Assembly (NCBI GenBank): GCA_946406115.1
Contig: OX291551.1
Location: 1,240,001-1,304,000 of the forward strand
Origin: Apoda limacodes
Lineage: Eukaryota > Arthropoda > Insecta > Lepidoptera > Limacodidae
DNA: 64,000 nucleotides
Direction: 5' to 3'
A program made the position numbers and the translations under genes. This document shows positions 18,249 through 29,497 of this stretch, one piece after another. Position 1 is the first letter of the stretch. Each line of letters starts with the position of its first letter. The notes beneath the pieces were generated by a model that did no database searches, was not told where the DNA came from, and saw only the letters and a program-made list of their open reading frames with translations.

Positions 18249-21019
18249 GGCTCAGTTCTCGAACCAATAACTATGCAGGGATATCTGCTCATTAATTTGC
18301 TCTGACCTATGGATTCTCTCAGCTGGTACTTTCTCCAACGAGAATACCAGATATAAAGGACCATACAAGCTTCTTACTGGCCCTTCTGCTGACTACACGT
18401 CCGGACGGATAACCCGTCTCAGTGGATGCGCCTTTAGGCTCCTCGGACCACTGCCTCGATCGGACTCAAGTGTCATGCACACAACCCGATCCATCTGGGC
18501 CAACTAATTGGCGTCGTGTGTGGACTATAAGTCGGCAGACTGGGATAGATTGCGAGAATTTTATGCATCGTACCCGTGGCAGATCTTCTTTAGCTCAGAA
18601 GATCCAGACGTCTGCGCAGCCGCAGCCACTGAGACAATCCTCGCTGGTATGGAATGCTATATTCCTAACCCGCGAGTAGCTGCCGACGTCAAAAAACGAC
18701 CGTGGTTTAATAGGTCTTGCAAAGAAGCTAAAATTCTTAAGCAAACTGCGTATGAGGCTTGGACCACGGCGCGTAATAATAAGGATCCGAATATTTCTGA
18801 GTTAAAACGCAAATTAAATGCTGCCTCGAGGTTCAGGCAGAAAGCAACTGCCAGAGCAAAATTCCAATTCATCGGCAAAATAGGTGGGCGACTTGCGAGC
18901 TAGCCTTCTGGGAGTCGTGCTTTCTGGTCGTTTGCCAAAGCTGCCGAAGGGAACTTTTGCCAGTCGTCGTTACCACCACTGCGAAAGACCGATGGTGACT
19001 TGGCCCATAGTGCTAAAGAGAAAGCCGATCTACTGGCCAGTCTCTTTGTCTCGAACTCGAACATGAACGATGAAGGCGCTGTACCACCTAATATACCGTG
19101 GTGCGGTAAGACCATGCCGGAAATCTCCATAACACAGCGAGAGGCCCGGCGGGCGTTGCTTTTTCATAAGTCGAGTGGGCCAGACGGTATACCAGCAGTG
19201 GTGCTTAAGCAGTGTGCTCCTGAGTTATGTCCTGTACTCACGCGCCTCTTCGCGCTTTCCTACCACACTAGGCAATTTCCGTCTTCATGGAAGACTGCGA
19301 ATGTGCACCCGGTGCCCAAAAAGGGTGATAGATCAGATCCATCGAATTACAGGCCTATCGCTATTACCTCTCTCCTCTCTAAGGTGATGGAGCGTGTGAT
19401 CAACACAGAGCTTCTAAGATACCTAGAAGAACACGACCTGGTCAGTGATCGTCAATATGGCTTTCGCCACGGTCGCTCGTACCTTCTAGTGTATCTCACA
19501 CACCGATGGGCACTAGCCATTGAGAGTCAGGGGGAGGCATTGGCATGTAGCCTGGACATAGCGAAGGCGTTCGATCGGGTCTGGCACAGGGGTCTTCTAT
19601 CAAATTTGCCATCTTATGGAGTGCCTGAGGGTTTGTGCAAATGGGTGGCTAGCTTTTTGTCCGGCAGACGCATACGAACCGTAGTTGACGTTAGTTGCTC
19701 TGATAGCATGGACATTAATCCTGGTGCAAGGCTCTGTGCTGTCTCCTACGCTCTTTCTACTGCACGGGTCGTGCAAACATCCCTCGTTCCGTTGTGGAGG
19801 AAAACCTCGAAGAACTTGTGTCACAAATCGAGACCACACTGTCCAAGGTCTCTGACTGGGGACGGGTAAACTTGGTCCGATTTAACCCTACAAAGACACT
19901 AGTCTGCGCGTTCACCGCTAAGAAAACCCCATTCACTGTAGTCCCACAATTCCAGAACACTCCCCTCTCCATCTCCAAGAGCATTGATGATTGATTATTT
20001 CTTAGTGATGAATACATCAACTGTCTTTTTTTATATATTGCAATAAGATACTTTTTTATGTTGTGCTTGTGCTTTATATTTCATGTTTTTTTATGTTTGT
20101 AATGGAAAGTGTCCTTTTATGATACGGAGCGTATTTTCCAATATTTTAATTGGACGCTGTAAGAGAAAGGGAGAATAGAAATGCCCTTGCTGAGTTTCTT
20201 GCCGGTTCTTCTCAGAACAAGGTCTCCCGCCGTATAGACTTACGAACCGATGGCGTAGTGAAATTCATAACTACTCAATTATTGTTGCCTTAACTGAATA
20301 AATTATATTTAATTTGAATTTGAATTGGGATTCTTGGTGTCGACATCTCCAGCGATGTTCAGTTCCGAGATCATTTACAAGATAAGGTGAAGCTGGCGTC
20401 CAAAAAACTAGGTGTACTCAACAGAGCGAGGCAGTACTTCACGTCGAGGCAGAGGTTGCTGCTTTACAAGTCGCAGGTGCGGCCCCATATGGAGTACTGC
20501 TGCCATCTCTGGCCGGGTGCACCCGGATACCAGCTTGGACCTTTTGACTCGTTTCAACCACGGGCTGCAAGAATTGCCGACGATCCCAAACTCACTTGCC
20601 GTATCGAATTCTTAAGTCTGAGGAGAGATTTTGCCTCCCTGTGTGTGTTCTACCGCTTGTACAATGGGATGTGTTCTGAGGAATTGTTCGAAATGTTGCC
20701 CACGGCTACTTTCTACCATCGCACCGCTCGCCATAGGCAGGGAATTCATTCTCATACTTTAGAACCGAAATGGTCGCGTACAGTGCGGTTTAAGAGAAAC
20801 TTTCTCCCGCGAACGCTTGGGTTGTGGAATGAGCTCCCTGCCAAGGTTTAATCGAAGGACTACAGTATGGGGTTCTTCAAGAAAGAAGTTATTGGACTTT
20901 TGAAGGCTCGGCAACGCGCGAGTGATGTGATGCCCCTGGTGTTGCAAGCGTCCATAGGCCACGGTGACCGCTTACCATTAGGCGGACCGTGTCCTTGTTT
21001 GGTATTAAAAAAAAAAAAA
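18249..21019 (+). pseudogene. LINE-A copy 1, 3' part, decayed
   Basis: It resumes at the codon where 8598 stopped (CTCAGTTCTCGAACC) and runs to a poly(A) of 13 at 21007-21019. Recognisable RT blocks are KSSGPDGIPAVVL, KKGDRSDPSNYRPIAITSLLS, FRHGRS, SLDIAKAFDRVWHRGLL and FLSGRRIRTVVD. The VPQGS and YADD region (about 19725-19745) is deleted or frameshifted. It carries a TAG at 18901-18903 after GGRLAS, several frameshifts and a LINE-tail insertion at about 19987-20333. The same TAG and the same short deletion before HKSSGP occur in the right flank of the palindrome, defining a LINE-A subfamily. Confidence 0.85.
19987..20333 (+). mobile_element. 5'-truncated LINE tail inserted into LINE-A
   Basis: About 345 bp interrupts the LINE-A sequence GAGCATTG|GGATTC, with ATTG at both edges as a possible target duplication. 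It carries the conserved block GAGTTTCTTGCCGGTTCTTCTC and ends in an ATTTGAATTTGAATT short repeat, typical of LINE 3' ends. A longer copy lies on the minus strand at about 59795-60130. No coding sequence is present. Confidence 0.75.
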
Positions 21020-21260
21020 CCAAATTAAATAAAATTTAAAATGACAATAATAAAATTGTGCGGCTTAAATTTTTTATTTGTATTTGTAGTTTTTATGATT
21101 TTTTTAAAGAGTAACTATCGAGTTTCTTGCCGGATTCTTCTCGGTAGAAATCTACAACATTGTGAGCCGGAGTGTGGGTGTTAGGCATCAAAAAAAGTAT
21201 TTCATAACTTTGACGATAAAAAAAATTGACTTTTGACTATTTGACTTTATTACGTGAGTA
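21020..21260 (+). mobile_element. LINE-B-type 3' UTR fragment
   Basis: AAGAGTAACTATCGAGTTTC, then TTGCCGGATTCTTCTCGGTA, ATCTACAACATTGTGAGCCGG and a terminal TTGACTTTTGACTATTTGACTTT tail match the LINE-B 3' UTR at 47500-47670. No coding part is retained. It abuts the poly(A) of LINE-A copy 1. Confidence 0.7.
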
Positions 21261-21441
21261 AGTATTGTAAAGGGCAAAATTGCAATTTGACTATGATTTT
21301 TATTTTTTCTTGAAACAATTTTTAAATGATCCTCCCAATGAGGAAGAAAAAAATAATATTTTATATCTTTGACGATTCAAAAGTGTATGTAAAAACCTAA
21401 TTTGAATTTCGAATTTGAACTCGGTTGTAGCACGGACGCTA

Positions 21442-21579
21442 AGAAGAATTTCGTTCAATGTATTTGCCGTTGCGGTCCTCTATGACAGCGGTCATCACAT
21501 CTGTGCGAGTGCGACGGCAAATAAATTATGCGCGTGCAATAGAGACAAATAGTGATCGGTCATTGAACAAAATTCTTCC
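21442..21579. mobile_element. Short MITE-like inverted-repeat element
   Basis: AGAAGAATTTCGTTCAATG (21442-21460) is the reverse complement, at 17 of 19 positions, of 21561-21579. The inner TATTTGCCGTTGCG pairs with the GTGCGACGGCAAATA region. No coding capacity in 138 bp. The superfamily is unknown and no clear target duplication was found. Confidence 0.55.
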
Positions 21580-22600
21580 TGCTTATTTAAATACTTTAGT
21601 TATTTCCATTCCCTTCTGTCATATGGTATTTTATTGTGGGTAAGGGCGGCTGACATAGAAACTATTTTTATACTTAAAATTAAAACCGACCAAGTGCGAG
21701 TCTGGCTCGCGCACCAAGGATTCCGTGCAAACTTATTATATGTTGTTGTATATTACTAAAAATATTTTTTTAATTTTTATATTATATGATGAAACTAAAA
21801 ATTTACGGTTTTCGCAATTTTTCCTTTATCTGTACTACAAGACATTGCTTTGTACCAATTTTCAAGATTCTGAGTTCACGGTAAGTACCCTGTAGATTTG
21901 GATTCCCTTGCGAGTTTCGAAAAGTTGCAGAAATTTGAGACATTAACGGCTGTATCTTTTGATTGCGTTGGCTGAGAAGTTTGATTTTTTCGCAGCTCCA
22001 AGGGACAGTAGACTTGAGTATTTGATATAAATTTTAGTCTGATGCCTTCACGCGTTTCTGAGAAAAATGGTCTTGACAGACGGACAACAAAGTGATCCTA
22101 TAAGGGTTCCGTTTTTTCCTTTTGAGGAACGGAACCCTAAAAAGAGCAGTAAGATCAATGTATAAATTGGCACGTCGAGATTCTCTTCGTAACCTCTTTA
22201 AAGAAATTAATATACTTACTGTAGCTTCTCAGTATATTTATGCGTGCTTACTGTATTTACGTAAAACCCTAAGTTTATTTGTTTAAAATAGTGACATACA
22301 CAACATTAATACTAGGAATAAAAATAAACTTGCGATTCCAAAATGTCGCCTTCAGAAGGATCGTGGATATGTCATAATTCAGAGCATTTGCTTTTTTAAT
22401 ACAATTCCTGAGAATATTGTTAATCTACCCGTACATACTTTTGACCTACCCGTACATACTACCTGTACATACTTTTGACCTACCTGTACATACTTTTGAA
22501 ACTTATATTTAAAAGGTTCTTATCAACAAGGGATACTATACTGTGGAGGAATTCAATAACGATAATAATGTCTGGAATTAAAGGTATGAGCCCAATACTG
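21580..22600 (+). pseudogene. LINE remnant (LINE-B relative), RT C-terminus split by a repeat
   Basis: The segment FPFCHMVFYCG corresponds in another frame to SYFHSLLSYGILLW-like residues, followed by a stretch equivalent to AADIETIFIL up to 21682. After an inserted repeat (21683-22140) it continues with RAVRSMYKLARRDSLRNLFKE, NILTVASQYIYACLLYL, NTRNKNKLAIPK and NTIPENIVNLPV (to about 22435). A tandem expansion of a CCTACCCGTACATACTTTTGA-like unit (about 22430-22500) interrupts the last part. It is dead. Confidence 0.7.
21683..22140. repeat. Dispersed lepidopteran-type repeat (CCGACCAAGTGCGAGTC family)
   Basis: It begins CCGACCAAGTGCGAGTC...TCGCGCACCAAGGATTCCG and ends GACAACAAAGTGATCCTATA, then AGGGTTCCG...GAACGGAACCCTAAAA. 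I know these two ends from a very abundant non-coding repeat of moth genomes; its class is unclear to me. It is inserted inside the LINE fragment. Confidence 0.65.
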
Positions 22601-23195
22601 GATATCCATGTATGACTTATGTACGAAGTTGTAAATTAATGGCATGACATGACATTACGGTCAGGGGATGCACCATGGATAGTCGTCCACCGTGGGCTGC
22701 TTGGTGTTGGGGGGGTTTTGGTGGGGGGTGGGGGTGGGTGTGGCGCATAGACGTGTGTACATGTATGTCTGTTTACACATATTTGCATAGATTTTATGTA
22801 TTTGGTGGCCTGGTTCCTGCGTGATTGATGGAAACAGGTGTACATCTGGAGAGTTTCTTGTCATTTATTTTTCCCTTCGGCTTGTTTCCGAAGTGACAGT
22901 ACGTTAAATGGTGTGCAGTTGTTGGCGGACTGTCGTGTGGGAGCTGGTGTATGTGTATGCATATGGGTATGTGTGCACGTTTGTGTGATGCGTCCTCTCG
23001 CATTTGGAGCCTCTCTGGTGTTGGGCGGCCGATGGTGGATTGCTACGGGTTATTTATACCATATTTATTATATTATTACACTGGTACCTATGTAAGTTTA
23101 TACATATATGTATTTTATTTCTAGTAGTATCAGTTTTTAATACACTGTTTGTGTTTTATGTATATTTATGTGTCTTTTTGTATGTATTTATATGT
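22601..23195. other. G/T-rich low-complexity stretch, no gene
   Basis: The sequence contains GGGGGGGTTTTGGTGGGGGGTGGGGGTGGG (22709-22738) and TG-rich runs (about 22940-22990). The several open frames on both strands have low-complexity translations and no motif. Confidence 0.5.
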
Positions 23196-23735
23196 ACTAG
23201 TTGTTGCTAACCGCACCGCCCGCTCCGGATTGGCGTAGGATTACTACGACCACACCCGAATTGTAGTAAGAAAGTTGCAATAGCAAGCTCTACCTGTGGC
23301 TATAGTTCATGCACGTGGAATTTGGTCATTCCTGCATAAAATTATATTTTTAACAGAATAAAAGTCTAGCCTACGTCCTTCTCCGTCTCTTCAATTATCC
23401 CGGTGCCAAGTTTACAGCTCAATTGGATGCTCCTTTGTGACGTGATACAGGGACAAACAGACCAGAAACAGAACAGTACAGAAATACTATCGCATTTATA
23501 ATACACTAGCTTTGGCCCGTGATTCCAGCCGCCTTACATTCAGTCATCGGTGTAGGATTTCATCGGCAACTCCTCAATTATGGAGAAAAGAAAAACGGAT
23601 AATACTTGGCCTTCTTAAGTAGCTAGCAAGTAGCCTATTCCGGGACTCTAACTATCTTTATGCCAAAGAGGTAACAAACAGAGTTACTTTCGCATTTATA
23701 ATATTTATTATTATATTATATTCATGGATAGTATG
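23196..23735 (+). repeat. Two tandem SINE/RTE-like dispersed repeat copies
   Basis: Two copies of a short repeat family lie back to back (about 23196-23505 and 23506-23735). Each has a CTAGC/CTAGTTG...CCCG start, an AGTAGCCTA-like middle and a terminal AACAGA...CTTTCGCATTTATAATA block. The block AGAGTTACTTTCGCATTTATAATAT is a familiar 3' end of lepidopteran SINE/RTE repeats. Non-coding. Confidence 0.55.
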
Positions 23736-24430
23736 GATCGTTTTAAGTAAGTATATGTGTGTACATATAATTGTGCAAGAATATAATTATGATGGCGCTA
23801 ATGCCACTAATACTATTAAATATCGGAATACTCTTAAATGTCTGATTTCCTTCACACGATTGACGATATCGGACGCTTCACATGGTGCGCCCCCTATGCT
23901 ACATAAAAACAAAAAAATAATAATTTTTATGTTTTACTTTGTTTTTAGTAGCTTACTAACTTATTTTTATTTTAGAAGGTATTCTCAGTGTTTCAGTACA
24001 TATTGTATACTTGCTAGCTGATTATCAAAGTGCTAGCCCATTATTATCAGAGTGCCAGCTCTTTTTGGCGGAAATTAACATTGTTTACATTGTATCGACG
24101 ATTCAAAAGTGTTCTCAAAAAACTTATTTAAATAAATATTTTTTTATTTGATTAGATTTTAATAAAAAAAATTGACTTTGACTTGACTATTAAATATCAA
24201 ACAACTAAATTCAATTATTAATGTTGAAAACAATAATTTAATAGCATCACAGCCTAATGCTACACGTATACGAAACAAAAAAAAGACCATTCAGTTAAAT
24301 AATACTTAGAAAAAATACTAAGTCACATTGGCAAAATTTGATTCTAGCACACTTCGCTCGGCTCGTGCGCTATTCATAAAATACAACCTTTGCCTTTATA
24401 AGAATTTAAATTTACGTGTTCCATTTCTAA
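23736..24430. other. AT-rich DNA with a LINE tail fragment
   Basis: At about 24095-24205, GACGATTCAAAAGTG...TTGACTTTGACTTGACT matches the end of the LINE-B 3' UTR. The rest is AT-rich and unassigned. The open frame at 23755-24021 shows no motif. Confidence 0.45.
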
Positions 24431-24748
24431 TTTAAAATAGTAACACGGATTAAACGCGTTGTTATTTGGCGAAATACCTTTTCCCTGACCGATCCATCCT
24501 CACGATTGAAGTTCTTATGCTTTTTTTATTTCAATAAAAATAAGAATAAAAAATGTGTTGTGTGTAGTGATTATGACAAGTATAAAAACAAAGTGAGGGT
24601 AGTTCAACAGGACGCCTCCACTCGAAGCCGAAGACACAGCGCACCGCCAGTCTACCCGTGACCAAGGCTGGTGTAACCCAGCCGAAACGTCGGGAAAAAG
24701 GTATTTTGCCAAATAACAACGCGTTTAATACCGTTTTACTATTTTAAA
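24431..24748. mobile_element. Inverted-repeat element with a hairpin-GAAACGTC motif
   Basis: Arms of about 60 bp (24431-24491 and 24687-24748) are inverted repeats, for example ATTAAACGCGTTGTTATTTGG paired with CCAAATAACAACGCGTTTAAT. Inside the right end, GGCTGG (24666-24671), loop TGTAAC and CCAGCC form a perfect hairpin followed at once by GAAACGTC (24684-24691). Hairpin-GAAACGTC sequences are common in flanking repeats of Penelope-like retroelements, some of which carry hammerhead ribozymes. No ORF is present. Confidence 0.55.
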
Positions 24749-25230
24749 CCTTTGTCTTTGTCATGAACGACTAAGTATTTGGAATTTTAAATAACAATCA
24801 ACAATTTAAATAATAAAATTAATATTGTCCAACAAGAATCACTATCATTGTTTAGTATTTTATCATTATGTTGAAGAATCAGTAAGTTGATATTGATTTT
24901 TCTTGTGAAGATTTGTTAGTAAATGTGGTGACTTTTTTTTTACTAAAACTATGATCGACCGCCAATTTTCTGTTTTAAATTATACACACTGGCGTACCGT
25001 TTTATCATTTACAATTGATTTCAAGCAAAATATGCTACATAGTCAAAGTGCAATTTTACCTTGTAACGTTACTTTGGAGTTTCTAGGTTTTGAAATATTC
25101 GTAATATCAAATTTTGTGGTCCTTTTTTATTGTTTTTTGTATATTTTGTACTTTTTTGTGTATGGAGGTTGATGGCACATAGCCAAAACTTAAATAAATA
25201 GAAAAAAAACCAAATAATTAGTTGTTGCAC
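24749..25230. other. AT-rich stretch, no gene recognised
   Basis: An open frame at 24951-25172 has no motif and weak coding character. The last eight bases (25223-25230, TGTTGCAC) are the left target duplication of the hAT-type element. Confidence 0.4.
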
Positions 25231-26017
25231 TAGGGGTCCATTTCGAAAAAACATCGATGTTATTTTCGATGCCATATATCGTAACTGAGCATCGATGTCT
25301 TCCGATGTATCGGTTAGAAACATCGAAGTTTTCTAAAAATCGAGTACTTTTTCTAATATTAGGTCACACAAAGCTATAGCCAGCCCTCTGATACTCCATA
25401 CAAACGTCTATTAATAATTATATAGGGTAATGTCACCAATAAATGAACGATTAAGAGTTTTTGACAACTTGAATGGCGTCTTTCAAACAATCCATCGCTG
25501 ATTCAAATGTAGTTTATTCAAAAAAACTAAAAGCCATGTTTGGGAATAATCTTTATTATAGTATAAATATATTATATTATATTATAAAAGGTACAAATGA
25601 AATAACAATCATCTAAAATTATGGACACTTCGGAATTAATGTCCTATTTCCAGTGTTCTTTTGACAGACTTTGCAAAAACAAAAGTTTATTTAAACGTTT
25701 CCCTTTTAGTTTATTTCGTTATTGGTTGACGATTTGTGCCGCTTTGAAAAACAAACGTTTAGATGGAACTGAAGTTCCTACCATGTTTAAGTATTTGTAA
25801 GCAACTGTATGAAGTTTAGGAAGCTGAATCTTGAGATAATTTCAAATTTCTAATGGGTTCTAATGAAATTAACTGATTATCATCGATTCAATGTTTTATC
25901 AAAATACATCGATACATCGATTGTATCAACAGCTTATCAAAACATCGGATCAATTCGATGTATCGTATAGCAAACATCGAGTGATTTCGATGCATCGATG
26001 TATATCGAATTTCCCTA
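25231..26017. mobile_element. Non-autonomous hAT-type DNA transposon with 8-bp target duplication
   Basis: The element starts TAGGGG and ends CCCTA, fitting the hAT terminal consensus YARNG. It is flanked by perfect 8-bp direct repeats TGTTGCAC (25223-25230 and 26018-26025), the target-site length of hAT elements. The ends form an imperfect inverted repeat (TAGGG...TTCGAWAWACATCGATG). Both subterminal regions, but not the middle, are crowded with ATCGAT/CGATG motifs in both orientations, as expected for hAT transposase binding sites. At 787 bp with no transposase ORF it depends on an autonomous partner. The intact target duplication suggests fairly recent insertion. Confidence 0.8.
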
Positions 26018-26025
26018 TGTTGCAC

Positions 26026-28286
26026 AGACTTATATAGGGATCCCAGGGGATTAGTTGTTTGTATCAGGGTGACCATTTGTGGCAGATTTCTGCCATTGGG
26101 GCAGATTTTGCTCCTAAATTTCAAGTCTGGCACAATAAGCTGACGATTTGAAAAAGTGGCAGAAATTGGCAAACTTCAAAGAAATTTTTTTTTTTTGAAT
26201 ACGTATAGAATACTCATAATTTTCTATGTATATTAGATACTTTTTAAAATATTTTTTTATGACTTATTTGGTAGAAGATTTATTTTATTTATTTTACTTA
26301 CTGAGCTGGCTACTTTTGTCTTATGCGAGACAGCACGGGGATTTGCTGTTAATTCGCGTAGTTAGGTCATATGATTATGAACGGTAGGTAGTCACAGATA
26401 AGGTTTATTTTCTTATAACATAATTCGATCGAGGTTCCAATATTTTTTTATTTGTCGTGTAACGTGATTCTTTCCATGCAGTATAAGAGGGCGGTCCAGG
26501 TATGAAAAACCACGACCATAATATTTAACCACAGATGACCAAATGACATCATTACCACGGACCCGTACTTTAATCTAAAATAATCCAACTATAACTAATT
26601 TATTACAAATCTAGCTGCTGCCCGCAACGTCCTCTGCCTGAACGCTATACTATAAGATCACTCTTTGTGAACAAAACCATAGCGCGATCTAATTCGACGC
26701 CAGCGCCATCTAGTTAGCAAATAGGAAACATTTTTATATGGTGAATAATTATTATAACACATCTAAGTTATGACTTTATACGATTTTTTAACATAAAATA
26801 AATGGCTATCTGTGAGTAGAATAATTAATAATTAAGAAGCAAGTCAAATATGCCGTTAGATTACACGTTGTTACAGAATGCGTTGAAGAAATAAAGGTTC
26901 ACTGCTCGTTCCCCGTAGATGATAGCGTGATACTATGTAGCCTATACGTTGACCCGACTTCTTAATAATATTCGTGCCAAATTTTAAGTAAATCTATGCA
27001 GTACTTTTTGAGTTTATCCCGAACATACATACAGACAAACAGACAAAAATTCTAAAAACTATATTTTTGGCGTCGGTATTAATTGTAGATCACACCCCAA
27101 GTATTTTTTTTTTAAAATATTCAATGTACAGTTTTGACTTTCCTACCATTTTATTATGTGTATAGATACCACGGGCATTTATAAGGTATTTTGGTTTTGT
27201 ACGTCAGCTGTCAAAGTCAAATTTTGACTACTAGTCCCGGTGATTTAATATAACTTTTAACTTAAACTAATTTAATACGTGGTATTTTGTGGTAAACCTC
27301 AAGGATCGCGCCCTAATTGTATGTTGTTGTGTTTGTGTCTATGCTTATCCGTACATGATCACGGTACATTATGAAAAGAAAATAAGAGTGTTCGTACCGA
27401 TCTGAGTGAGAATAAGATCCTTTGCTTTTTCTTTAGATTTCTAGGGCTAAGGAGGATCCTGATGTTGCATTTTGCGAAGCTTGCATTTGTAATTTAGCTA
27501 CAAGATTGTCTGTCTATTTTACAGGAACATGTGCCATCTCAAAAACATAAGAAGCACATAATTGGGTATAGCGGCTAATCATCGGGAAGTACTCTAGAAA
27601 GTGTAAAAATATTTTTTAACTGACTTTTAAAAATGGTATCAATTTGACGTATGTATGTAATATTGTCAGAAGTGCGTATTTTATTTATACATTCCCTTCT
27701 CTATGATGACAGTAATATGATGGCCGATTTTTGGCATTTTCTGAAGTTGAGTTTGGCAGATTTTAGCAGATTTTTTGCCAGTGTCGGGCAGATTAGCTAT
27801 TTTTTTTTTTTTTTTAATATTGCAATGGGCTCGCACGGTCTTAGCAGACCATTTATGCATTTGCCAGAGTCAAAGTCAATTCTTTTATATCGTATCGTGG
27901 CGCGGGCGTTACCGCGCGTCCTCGTTTTCAAGTCCCAAGATTGGGCGGGAGATTTGGTGTGGATCCTAAGACATTGCGCGTCATGTCCTGCTTATTTCTT
28001 CATAATTCACTATTCATGAGCCTTCGCTACACAATTATTAACACGCTTTCGTAAAACATTGCTAGAATATATACATCGAAAGTCAATAAATGAATTTAGA
28101 AAAATTAAACAGAAAAAAACACCACTCCTTCTTATGATTCGCGCCAAAACTCCATTAGCTATTTTAGAGATGGTTACACTGGTTTGTATACAGACGCATT
28201 ATTTGTTTTCTCTATGGTATACAGATCCCTATATTCTGCGGTATGCAGGTGTTAATGTGTTGATGACAGTGGTACTTAATTGGAAG
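26026..28286. other. Non-coding DNA with dispersed repeat, upstream of the putative host exon
   Basis: About 26610-27180 resembles a known moth dispersed repeat: CCCGTAGATGATAGCGTGAT, AGACAAACAGACAAA and TAGATCACACCCCAAGTA, then a tail ending TTTTATTATGTGTATAGAT. About 26060-26170 and 27725-27800 share scattered GGCAGATTT motifs. About 27895-27960 is locally GC-rich with CpG (GGCGCGGGCGTTACCGCGCG) and could belong to a promoter or 5' UTR of the gene starting at 28287; this is speculation. Open frames here show no motifs. Confidence 0.45.
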
Positions 28287-28580
28287 ATGTTTCTCTTTTG
28301 TGGCTTAATAATTTTGGTGTCTACATCTAGGGCACATTGGATTGAGAAATGTGGTAAACAAGATTTAGAAAGTGTGAAGCTAGAACCGACGAAAGATAAC
28401 CACACTGGTCGATTTCTGGTTGAATGGTGTACTAAGGCAAAAATAGATGATATCGTGAAATTTAGACTTTTGTTAAAAAAAAATGTAACTGAAGATAAAT
28501 GTACAGATAAAAACCTAGATCGTGAACAGCTGCACTCCTACTTTGGTGACAGTATTGATACTCCACTCAACTGCAGCACT
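28287..28580 (+). CDS. Putative host gene, first coding exon: secreted or membrane protein N-terminus
   Basis: I do not recognise the protein. ATG 28287 has A at -3 and opens a typical signal peptide (MFLFCGLIILVSTSRA). After it come about 80 residues with Cys in EKCGK, EWCTK, DKCTD and LNCST, and sequons NHT, NVT and NCS, which points to a secreted or ectodomain protein. The frame is open further upstream to 28059, but the signal peptide favours 28287. A splice donor CACT|GTGAGT lies at 28580/28581, in phase 0. The exon at 58762 begins in phase 0 with two more Cys and another sequon, so the two make one continuous extracellular sequence. The link between them is inferred; no transcript was seen. 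Confidence 0.5.
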
Positions 28581-29497
28581 GTGAGTACCTATAATATTTT
28601 ATAGTATTAGGAATATTACAAAGAACGCAATTTACCTTAATCTACCCATTACCCATCATTTAACAATGGACACTCTCCATACATGATTAAGGAACTAATA
28701 TGAACAATAGATATGCCATAAACCTAAATTTTGTGGTATGTCAGTTGGGGTGTCAAAAAGGGCGACTTTTTTTGCAACAACCAAAGTTTTTGTCCCTTTT
28801 GTCCCATCTTAGTTACTCTATTCGTTATGTCTTAGCATATGGGTGGTTTTAGTAAAGTGTTGTTTTGTTGTGAACGTAATGTAAACCTTGATTTTTAATT
28901 ATATAGAGTAAAATGAAGGCTGTAAAAAGTTGCAACTTGGCATAGTGTTATAGTAGTGATTCAACAAATCACTCATTTGTGACTACCCCAAGCAAGTGCA
29001 ATAGTTACTAAAATTTTTTAAAATATACTAGTGGTGTGTGTGTTTGTGTCGCATGCATGTGTGTGTAATGTTTTAGTTTATTTTTAATTTTTAACTTTCC
29101 AAGATCTTTTGATAGAACACCACATTTATAAACACAGGTATAATTCAAGAACTCTCGGACGACACAAGATTTTCACAAAAAAAACAACATTGATTTGACA
29201 CAAAACCTGCCATTACACACTAACATTTAAAAATACAAAACTTTTTTTTCACGAAAATACTTGCCAGTCTAAGAAAAAAATAAACACAGGATTCAATCGA
29301 TTTTACTTTTCTCTAATTTTAATCAATAGAAAAGCATTTTTATATACTCGAATAAAATCAAAAAACTGGCAGTGAATCCAAATCTTGCCAAAATAGGTGG
29401 TGAGGAGCGAAGCAACAAGCCATTAGGTTACTTGGTGAACAGCGCATGAACCGAGCGCAGCATACCGTGGCAGAGGCCGGTGAAATGCCAGAAACAA

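Noticed and set aside
22636..23095. Several open frames in G/T-rich DNA, including Pro/Thr-rich ones
   Set aside because: They arise from low-complexity G and TG runs, overlap each other on both strands and lack motifs.
24655..24694. A canonical hammerhead ribozyme at the GAAACGTC motif
   Set aside because: The outer CCCG/CGGG pairing has the wrong topology, and the required CUGAUGA core is not present (TGACCAA instead). Kept only as a weak resemblance.
26060..27800. GGCAGATTT-rich segments as the two ends of one transposon
   Set aside because: The segments at about 26060-26170 and 27725-27800 share only short motifs, with no consistent inverted or direct alignment or target duplication.
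27651..28019. A 122-codon plus-strand frame upstream of the putative host exon
   Set aside because: It runs through poly-T (a run of Phe codons) and a GC-rich patch, shows no domain and has no splice link to 28287.
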